Assembly (NCBI GenBank): GCA_905221605.1
Contig: CAJNDS010002679.1
Coordinates: 677,501 to 741,500, forward strand
Length of the DNA stretch: 64,000 nucleotides
From: Symbiodinium natans
Taxonomy: Eukaryota > Sar > Dinophyceae > Suessiales > Symbiodiniaceae
Direction of reading: 5' to 3'
Part shown: positions 52,479 through 60,915 of the stretch, one piece after another
Layout: the number at the start of each line of letters is the position of its first letter
How positions within the stretch are numbered: position 1 is the first letter of the stretch
The notes under the pieces: generated by a model
The model's input: only the letters and a program-made list of their open reading frames with translations
Database searches by the model: none
Told to the model about the DNA's origin: nothing
Program-made: the position numbers and the translations under genes

Positions 52479-55400
52479 GTATGTATATATATATATATAT
52501 CTATCTATATCTATATATAACGTAAGGTACCCGTTTGAAGACACTATGAAGCTGTCAAGTCCTAGCACACCCTAACGCCCCGAAAAGACAAAATGAGAAC
52601 TATACAGAATCCTGAAGTCCAAAAGCATATCATGTACAAACGCAGCCCTGAACCTTATAGGCTTCCGGAGGGTTCAGGGACGCTCACCGTTTTGGTTAAA
52701 ACCTAAACCCTAAACCCTGACCTCCCCTCTGGTGAGAAGGAGCCGCTCGGCGGCCGGCGGACAAGCGACCAGTCAGCGCTGCAGAACGCGGTGGCCATGA
52801 ACAACCGGTCCAAGCAGGGGGGGCCCAGACTGCCCAGGGTTTAGGGTTTAGGGTTTAGGGTTTAGGGTTCAGGGTTTAGGGTTTAGGGTTTAGGGTTTAG
52901 GGTTTAGGGTTTAGCCCTAAGGATCCATGTACCTACATAGTATATGCGTGGGCTGTGAAGCTACTGCATAGGAACCTCTTTAAGGCCGTAGTGTATACTA
53001 TATAGGTACATGGATCCTTAGGCTAGGGGCTTGAGGGTGTTAGTTATTCGGGGTTCGAGGGGTTTACTTGCGGGAAGGATGACAGACATGACTTTCCGCG
53101 TTTCTTGATGGGTGGCGTTCATGGGACCTAAACCCTAAACCAGAATCCCTAGACCCAAAACCCTGAAGTTGAACTTAGTTCGCATTTTGTTGTTTTTGGT
53201 TTTTATTGGGGGGGGGTGGGGTGTATGTAGATCCTGGAGAGCTAAGGCAGCCCAGTCGAGCTTTCAAGGTGTTCAGGGTTTCAAAGGCCTTTTGGGGTTT
53301 CTATTCATGGGTTCCCCTACTACCCCCTCTATACCCCCTAGAATATCGGGAGGGTAGTAGGGAAACCCATGCCAAGCTGGAACGCCTGTGTTGACCGTGA
53401 ATCCTAAACATCTTCAACCCCGACCTGCCTTAAACCCGCAAACCCGATCAACCCGACAAACCCCTTAACCCCACCGCTAAACCCCAAACCCTAAACCCTA
53501 AGCCCTAAACCCCAAACCCCAAACCCTAAACCAAAAAAACCCCAAACCCTAAATCCAAAAACCCCCAAGACTCAGTTCACTCCCAAGGAGCCGCTGCCTT
53601 GGCGGCCCCTGGCGCCGCCGGGGCGCCGCCGCGCCGCCTTTGCGCTCGGCGACGCCCATGCCGCCGCCTTGGGGGGAGGGGGGTGGGGGGGTTTGGGGTT
53701 TGGGGTTTGAGGGTTTGGGGTTAAGGGTTTTAGGGTTTTAGAGATTGGGGTTTAGGGTTTAGGGTTTAGGGTTTAGGGTTTGGGGGCTACAGGGTTTGGG
53801 GTTTGGGTTTAGGGTTTTAGGGTTTAGGGTTTGGGGTTTAGGGTTTGGGTTTGGGGTTTCGGTTTGGGGTTTAGCATTTTAGGGTTTCGGGTTTCGGGTT
53901 TGGGGTTTCGGGTTTCGGGTTTGGGTTTGGGGATTAGCGTTTTCTGTTTGGGATTTGGGGTTTAGGGTGGGGGTGGGGGTGGTGGGGGGGCCTTGAGGCT
54001 AACACAGTTTGCGGATTTGGGCTTTAGCGTTTCTTTTGTAGCTAATGAAATGTTATTATTGTGTCTTTTTTTTTCGGGGGTGGGGGGGGGGTGTGAGGTG
54101 TAGGCGCTGAATTTCTGCATCGGCTTAGGCTTGTGGTGGAGCTGGATTCGAAGTCCGACGTGAGGGTGTGTTCAATGCCGGTTCAAGACCAGACGGGCTC
54201 ACCAAAGCCCTATAAACGCAATGCCCGTATAAGCACTAAACCCGAATCCCTAAGCCTTATGCCCTTCGCTAAACCCTAAACCCTAAACCCTAAACTCTAA
54301 ACCCTAATCCCTAAACCCTAAACCCGAAGCGCCATCTCCAGGGTGGACGAGTGTTGCTCAGCCCGGGCCTCGCCAGACTTCAGGAAGATCCGGCAGGAGC
54401 AGGGTTTAGGGTTTAGGGTTTCTGGTTTTGGGTTTAGGGTTTTAGGGTTTTAGAGTTTCAGGGCTTTAGGGTTTTAGGGCTTTAGGGGTTTAGGGTTTTA
54501 GGGTTTAGGGTTTAGGGTTTATAGGGTTTAGTGTTTAGGTTTCAGGGTTTGGGGTGTTTAGGGCTTAGGGACGTTTGGGTTAAGGCGCTTTCGGGCTAGG
54601 GAATTTTGGGTGTGGGCTTCTCTGTCAAGGGAAGACAGATTAAGATCCTTTTACTTACTCACCAAGCACTCTGAAGTCACATGGGTAGTTCTCCAAATTA
54701 GGGCCTATGTTTAGGGACCCTTGTTAGCCCTAATTTAGAGAACTACGCACATGATGATCATCGGCGGTCCTGGCATAGAAGCCCCTCTACTTGGAGGTTC
54801 ATGGTACTCATTAACCAATCATGACTGTACCTATAACCCACTTATAGGCCCCTTAAGTGCCCCAATATGGTTACAAGTACAGTCATAAGTACAGCTCCTC
54901 AACCCTAAACCCTAAACCCTAAACCCTAAACCCTAAACCCTAAACCCTAAACCCTAACAAGTACAGCTATTATTGGTTAAAATAAGTACCATGAACCTCC
55001 AAGTAGCGCCCCGCTCGGGGCTCGGCCAGGACCTGCCACGAAAGGAGAAGATCATTGCCGCCCGACGCTATAGGAAGAAGCAGGCCCGGGGGGGGTTTAG
55101 GGTTTAGGGTTTAGGGTTTAGGGTTTAGGGTTTAGGGTTTAGAGCTTTAGGGTTCAGGGTTCAGGGTTCCAGTGATTTGAGTTTAGGGGCTTGGTAGGGG
55201 TTGTTAGGAATTGGGGTTCGTTCATCTGGTTTGGGGTCTAGGGCCTGCAGACGCTGTGGGGTGTAGATGTGAGAGCTGTTTCAGTTTCTTCATAACTTCC
55301 AGCGAGAATTATATACATATGTATATATATATGTGTTATTTATATATATATATCTCTCTCTCATTGGGATAGGGGTTTCGGATCAAATTTGGCCTATAGC

Positions 55401-57769
55401 CCCCCACAAACCCCGACCCCGGTTGGTGTATCTTGGCTGGGGGATATTGCAAATCCCAAGAGGGTCCACTTGTAGTACCCTAAACCCTAAATCCTAAACC
55501 CTAAACCCTGAACCTGACACAGCATGGTTTTGGGTAGGGAGTGCATCCACGGAACGCGACGGAAGAGGGAACCTTGACGACGCAGACTGTTTGACGATCA
55601 GTATGCTAAACCCTAAACCCTAAACCCCCTAAGCAGCTGTCGCAGCGGCTGTCAGCCGCAGCCGAGCCCATTTGCGTGAATGACTCCCATGGACAAACAG
55701 AGCAGACTAGAAGCTCCGCCCATTCGAGACCCCAAACACTAAGCCCTAAACCCCAAGACTTGGGGTTTGGGGTTTAGGGTTTAGGGTTTAGGGTTTCGGG
55801 TTTCGGGTTTCGGGTTTCGGGTTTCCACTTAGTGGAAATCTGAACTAGCATTGGTTCGAGGGATTGTACCTTGGAACCTAAAGCTTAAGGTTGTAAACCC
55901 TAAACCCTAAACCCTAAACCCTAAACCCTAAAACCCTTAGGGTTTCGAGGACCGTTTGGATAAGAGCTGTATTCGTGGCGTAATATGGGCCAATGGGGGA
56001 ACCTTTAGGGGTGAAACCCTAAAAATAAAACCCTAGACCCTAGACCCTAAACCCTAAACCCAGTCTTAAACCCTGAAATGATGACGTAAACGTGTTTGCC
56101 CTGGGCAGGAGGCCTTGCGGCAAGTGCACGGTCGAGCTTCTCCGACGCAGTGGGGTTTAGGGTTTACAGGGCTTCTGGTTGGGTTTAGGGTTTAGGGTTA
56201 AGGGTTTAGGGTCTGGGGTCTAGGGTCTAGGGCTTATTGCTTAGGGTTTAGGCTTTAGGGTTTAGGGTTTGCAGCGGGTATATAGTGGTTGGTGCGAGAA
56301 GCTCCAGAGTTCTCAGAAAGGCTGCCTGTGCGGCGCATGGTTTGGTGGGACACTTGGCGTGCCGTCGATACGTGTAGTTCTCAAATTCAACCCAAACCCT
56401 ATAAAACCTCAACCCTGAACCCTGAACCCTAAACCCTAAACCCTAAACCCTAAACCCTAAACACTAAACACTAAACCCTACCAGAACCCAAACACGAAAT
56501 GCCAGCACATGGTGCCAAGGTCACCGACCTAGGCTTCGGCGTTGCCGTGGCTCGGTACGATCGCAATACCCAAAGCAGTGGTTGTCGGAGGGTCTTCCGT
56601 AGCCGCGTTAGCCACTTTTAGGGTTTAGGCTTTAGGGTTCAGGGTTTAAGGTTTAGGGTTTTGGCTTTTGGGTTTTGGGTTTTTGGGTTTTTGGGTTTTG
56701 GGTTTTTGGGTTTTTGGGTTTTTGGGTTTTGGGTTTAGGGGATGTTCAGGGTTTATAGGCACGAGGGTCCAACACGTTCCAGTAGAAGCAAGCCGGCATC
56801 GAAAACTCCCCCAAAGCCTGAACTCTGCAAGCGCCACAGCTTTCTCCTTTCTGTTTTCAGCGTGGCATTATTCCCGAAGCCTTTCGCTTGTTCTCACCAA
56901 GAGTATCCAAACCACAAACCCTAAACCCTAAACCCAAAAACCCTAAAACCCTAAACCTTAAACCCTAAACCCTAAAGCCCTGAATGCAGGAGACCTTGGG
57001 ACGGACACCCTCTCCGCGGCCAAAAGAAGTGGACAATCGCCCGGTAGGACGCTCAGATGGATCCCGCCCGGGTTTAGGGTTTCAAGGGGTTAGGGTTTAG
57101 GATTTTGGGTTTCAGGGGTTTAGGGTTTAGGGTTCAGGGTTTACTCACGGATTAGGGTCTAGGGTCTAGGGTCTGAGGGTTTAGGGTTTAGGGTTTAGGG
57201 TTTAGGGTTTAGGGTTTAAGACCCAATCTTTCGCAAATCAGGGGGGGGAAAGGAATCCTGGTCCCGAAGATCCAGGTAACGTCATCCCCGTCCCAGGTCT
57301 GCTGCAGCCCGGAGGTCTCTGCTTGGCGGTCGCCTACCCCACTAGAACAGCGCCTCATGGAGGACGTTCGGGGATTCATAGGGCCTATGGAGTTTAGGGT
57401 TTAGGGTTTAGGGGTTTATGGGTTTAGGGTTTAGTGTCTAGGGTTTAGGGTTCAGGGTTGAGGGTTTAGGGCTTTTGGGTTCAGAGTTTGGGGTGTAGGG
57501 GTTCACGTTGTTTTGGTCAAGGCTTTGATAGTTTGAGCTTGGGTCTGAGGGTTCTATGAGTCTAGAGGGGAAGGGATTTTTAAGTGATACAGCGTGTGCT
57601 TCGGTGGCTCATGGTAAGCTTATGCAATTGTTTTCTTCGTCCTTGATAAAGCAAATCCTGTCTGTCTGATCCCCAGGAGTGCAACGTGGTGGCAGGCCGG
57701 GGCATTCAAAACTGGGGGGGCTCCGACGGTCTTGTTGGGGGGGTGCCGCCTTACAAAAGGAACCGATAA
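49409..57769 (+). CDS. tentative multi-exon gene(s), unknown function
   Basis: Segments that join in phase: 49409-49467 (NETGCEEEEEDKK), 50218-50280 (VLAEREERVMRFCPEARPPS), 50790-50852 (MDAALSAESRQAASAHAARV), 51161-51196 (ATAQSLVRGASK), 51603-51650 (AKKPHFAIDSRALGIG). 51787-51830 and 52279 onward share a GAGC boundary repeat but the frame is undecided. Later open blocks: about 52728-52818, 53575-53671, 54330-54402, 55006-55084, 55636-55730, 56109-56151, about 56503-56590, 56990-57043, 57297-57390, 57677-57769 (TAA). In one frame 57297 reads LLQPGGLCLAVAYPTR and 56503 reads VTDLGFGVAVARY, loosely like class I methyltransferase motifs; this is weak. It may be the 3' continuation of the PPR gene or separate genes. 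Confidence 0.4.
50291..50463. mobile_element. family C element with internal duplication
   Basis: Left end CTTGGCAGACCAGTGGTACC, right end TTGCTGGGCTACCAAG. The stretch CAGTGGTACCCTTTTC followed by TTTTTTGTTGGTCCAAAGGT occurs twice (about 50301 and 50354), so the element carries a partial tandem copy. It lies in the intron after 50280. Confidence 0.72.
50540..50668. mobile_element. family E element, degenerate
   Basis: CTACTTGGGCCTTCAAGG, TTTAAGGCCCAGGTACATG and CAGGTACATGGACCCTTTGG match the arm words of family E. Confidence 0.6.
51651..51786 (+). mobile_element. family G element acting as an intron, GAAC target duplication
   Basis: GAAC at 51651-51654 is repeated at 51787-51790. The element between carries TACTTGAAGGCTCATGGGTA at the left and CCATGACCCTCCAAGTAG at the right, inverted relative to each other. 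Splicing from GA 51651 to AG 51786 keeps one GAAC. A larger relative is at 54787-55006. Confidence 0.78.
52420..52520. repeat. AT/ATATGT microsatellite
   Basis: TATATG and TATATA units with a CTAT tail. Confidence 0.92.
52914..53023. mobile_element. family E hairpin, nearly perfect 29-bp arms
   Basis: Begins CCTAAGGATCCATGTACCTA and ends TAGGTACATGGATCCTTAGG, with TAGTATA and TATACTA continuing inward. The best-conserved family E copy, so probably the youngest. Confidence 0.82.
53307..53370. repeat. hairpin of an unassigned family
   Basis: ATGGGTTCCCCTACTACCC pairs with GGGTAGTAGGGAAACCCAT, one unpaired base, 26-base loop. No other copy seen in the window. Confidence 0.72.
53685..53975. repeat. 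mixed TTTGGGG / TTTAGGG / TTTCGGG region
   Basis: Degenerate telomere-type words without a uniform register, with G runs at both ends. Confidence 0.8.
54685..54747. repeat. hairpin with GTAGTTCTC arms
   Basis: GTAGTTCTCCAAATTAGGGC pairs with GCCCTAATTTAGAGAACTAC around a short loop. A related GAAACTAC word is near 57796. Confidence 0.68.
54787..55006. mobile_element. family G inverted-repeat element holding a CCCTAAA array
   Basis: Left arm CTACTTGGAGGTTCATGGTA, right arm TACCATGAACCTCCAAGTAG: a perfect 20-bp inverted repeat. An inner repeat (TACAGTCATAAGTACAGCT) is separated from its partner (AAGTACAGCTATTATTGG) by a CCCTAAA array at 54905-54957. Its right end in TAG directly precedes a tentative exon at 55007. 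Confidence 0.85.
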
Positions 57770-58681
57770 TAAAGAGTCCCTAACTTAGGAAACTACCCAC
57801 GAGAATCCCGACGACTTGTGTTGATATGCCAGGCAGCCAGTGGCGAGAATATCTCGAGGCGCCAAAGAGGGTCGACATGGCTCCTCACAGGTTCCCCCCT
57901 ACATTGTGGTTGTTTGTGTGTATATATATATACATATATATATATATATACATCTATATATATACATATATATATATACTAATGAGAATACTGAAGATAT
58001 TAAGTTCGAATTATCAATGACCAAAAACAAACTATGGGTTTTGGCTGTCCGTGATTGATGCTAAAGACGCTGGCTCAGGGATTGCAGACATTGAGAATCA
58101 ATGGCCTTAGGTTGCTGTGCCTGAGCAGCTTAAACTTATCTAGAAATCTCGTATATGGCTCTCAGCCCTACAAACCCTGTAAACCCTACAATTAAACCCT
58201 AAAGCCCTTAAGCCCGGCAAGCCCTACAAACCCTGTAAGCCCCATAAACCGTGTAAACCCTATAAACCCTCAACCCGAAACCCTAACATCCCTACAATCC
58301 CTAAACCCTATAAACCCCAAACCTTATAAGCCCTAAAAGCCTTAAACTACAAAGAATCCTGAACCCTCAAAACCCTAAACCCGAAAAGCCCTCCAAACCT
58401 TAGACCCCAAAATGCCAGAACTCCATGACACCCTTCCAACCCTACAAATCTCCAAAAGCCCATAAACCCCAAAATCCCTACAGACCCTAAAGCCTACAAA
58501 CCCGAAGAAACCCCAAGCCCTAAAACCCCTCTAAGACCTTCAGCCCTCAGAAGCAGGAGTGGCACCTTTCCTGTGGTCAGAGTGACGAGAACTGGATGGC
58601 TTTGCGATGCACTCCATGATGTTTAGGGTTTAGGGTTTAGGGTTTAGGGTTTAGGGTTTAGGGTTCGCAGCTGTGTATGGG

Positions 58682-60248
58682 TGGACTTCCGCACCCCACC
58701 GCCGGATTCAACGGCTCCCATGGCGACGCTGACGAAGCGCCTTGTCGCCATGGAGCGCAGCGCTTGGCAGCTCCACCGGGCGTCTCACTACCCAGGATTA
58801 GGGTTTTTGACGCAGCAAATTGGGCGAGATCAGCCTTGGAAGGCTTTTTTCGAGATCCTGGCAGGCTACGGGCCCCGTCATCGCCGCCCTGTCGAGTTTA
58901 GGGTTCAGGGTTCAGGGTCCAGGTTTTAGGGCCATCTCTGTCGCCGGGTCGCTTGGAATCGAGCCGCCTGAGCTGGTTTCGCTGGCTTGTCCGTCGATGC
59001 GCAGCCCTACAACCCCTCAAAGCCTGAAAGGCCCATAAACCCTTGGTAGCCCAGTGGTATCCTTTTCCCAACTTTTGGTGCAAGGCTCCCTGATAAAGTA
59101 GCCAACCCAGAAACAGGGTGCCTTTATAGTGTAATATGCTTAATGGGCTGCCAAGAACCGTAAAGACGCTAACCTTGCAAAACCTTAAGTCTTAAAGGTT
59201 CCATAGGTTCCTCATAGACTTTACAACCCTAGAAACCCCAAAGAAAAGTTATAAGATCCCTATGACCCCTACACCCCCCCCCCAAAAAAAAAAAAAAAAA
59301 CATCCCACGGAAAACCCGACATGCCCAATAAAAAGCCCAAAGCGCACTCTACACCCCAACCCCTAAGAACCCTCAAACCCTAAACCCTAAACCCTCAACC
59401 CTATTTAACTATAAGCCCTGAAAATCCTAAAGCCGATAAACCCTAAAATCCCTAAGGGCAAAGCGTTAAGCCCCCAAAGCTTCAAAAGCCCTAAAGCCAA
59501 CAATCACACAAGGCCTAAAATCCGTACAAACCCGAAACAAATAAGAACATACAAGCCCTTCAAAAGAGAACTGCCACTTAAAATCCCTAACGAAGAAAAC
59601 AAGCACCTAAACCCGCACGATCCCTAAACCCACCCTAAACCGTAAACCCTAAACCCTAAACCCTAAACCCTAAACCCCAAACCCTAAACCCCAATTCCTA
59701 AAACCCCTTGGAGTCCAGGTTTGCAGGTTTCAGGGTTGCTGGCCCGATAAATGGTAGCAAGAGCTCGGAAGTTTGAGGAGTCCTTGTCGTGTAGGATTTG
59801 GGGGTTTAGGGTTTAGGGTTTAGGGTTTAGGGTTTAGGGGTTGGGGTTTGGGGTTTAGGGTTTAAGAGTTTAGGGTTTGCGATTTAGGGTAGAAACCTCT
59901 CACAAACGAAAAGCCCCCAATAAAGTTGACACCCAAAATAGGGACCCTATAAGTCACACCCCCTCCACATAGGTCCTAACCCTAAACCCTAAACCCTCAA
60001 CCCTAAACCCTAAACCCTAAACCGCAATATGTCGTCAGGGCATCCGCTTTGGTCGGATTGGAGCGCAGTCAGCCAAAAGGCGAGGCGTCACATCATGGGT
60101 AAGCCCATGCATTCAGAGCTTCCGGGTGATATTTAGGGTTTAGGGTTTAGGGTTTAGGGTTTAGGGTTTAGGGCCACGCAGTTCTCGCAGGGACTTGCGT
60201 GGTGTCCGGAGCTGTTGAGTGTCGACTCTGCGCTTGAATCTGCATCCG
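58682..60248 (+). CDS. tentative exons, possible start of the LRR gene
   Basis: 58682-about 58895 is an open block containing two possible starts (MDFRTPPPDSTAPMATL and ATG 58723) and reads KRLVAMERSAWQLHRASHY and QIGRDQPWKAFFEILAGYG, a mixed soluble composition. 60039-60098 (GIRFGRIGAQSAKRRGVTSW, GT donor) joins in phase to 60191-60248 (GLAWCPELLSVDSALESAS, GT donor). No family recognised. The downstream LRR-like gene follows 670 nt later on the same strand, so these may be its 5' exons. Confidence 0.45.
59042..59155. mobile_element. family C element flanked by AACC
   Basis: Left end CTTGGTAGCCCAGTGGTATC, right end AATGGGCTGCCAAG. AACC stands on both outer flanks (59038-59041 and 59156-59159), a 4-bp target duplication outside any exon I can place. 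Confidence 0.78.
59160..60030. other. spacer of degenerate CCCTAAA-like words
   Basis: Mostly scattered CCCTAAA, CCCTACAAA and AAACCCC words with an A run (59287-59300). Similar text fills 58160-58540. No gene recognised. Confidence 0.6.
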
Positions 60249-60915
60249 GTGAGGCGTGAGCCCAATCGGGCCTTGGGAAACGCTTCCAAGGACTGATTGG
60301 GTGATGCTGTAGTTCAGGGTGCTTACCAAGTGTGTGGGTTTCTGTAGCTTTTCGGTTTTGCGACCCATACTCTCGGAGCCTGAAGTGGATGTTGAGATCG
60401 TATGCACCTTATTAGTTCAGAAATGTCATCGATGGGCGTGGACTAGGATGTCAGGCGCGGTAATACGATGCCTCAACGTGGCCGGTGTTCGAAGCCCTCC
60501 CGGAAAGCATTCTGCAATCCCAGGGGTGTACCGGTGTATCGGTGGTCCAGGGGGTGGCCTTGAGAGAGCACGGGGCTTTCTCCTGCATGTGGTTTTCCCT
60601 GTGCCGTTTCTCACCTGTACGTATGCGTATTCATGCCCAGACGTCCAGGATGCGAGATCTTCCCAGAACTTGCATCCGATTCATCATATGCCCTGTTGCA
60701 CAGCAGGGAGAGGGTCAAGCTTGGAGGCGGTACGGGATGGTGATGGGCCAGTAAGGTACCTCGAGCCCAGCCGTGGATGACATTGGGAAAGCTGCAGCCT
60801 TTGCGCTCTTGGCTGGGGCCCCTCAAGCACATGCCCATGCCTTTCCACCGCATCGAAGTAGTAGCCCTCAACATCTAGATATCTGTAGCTGACTCCTAAG
60901 CTTACCGTCCTCTAG

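Noticed and set aside
56646-56740. GFLGFWVLGF-type ORFs
   Set aside because: Readings of a TTTTGGG-type telomere-like array.
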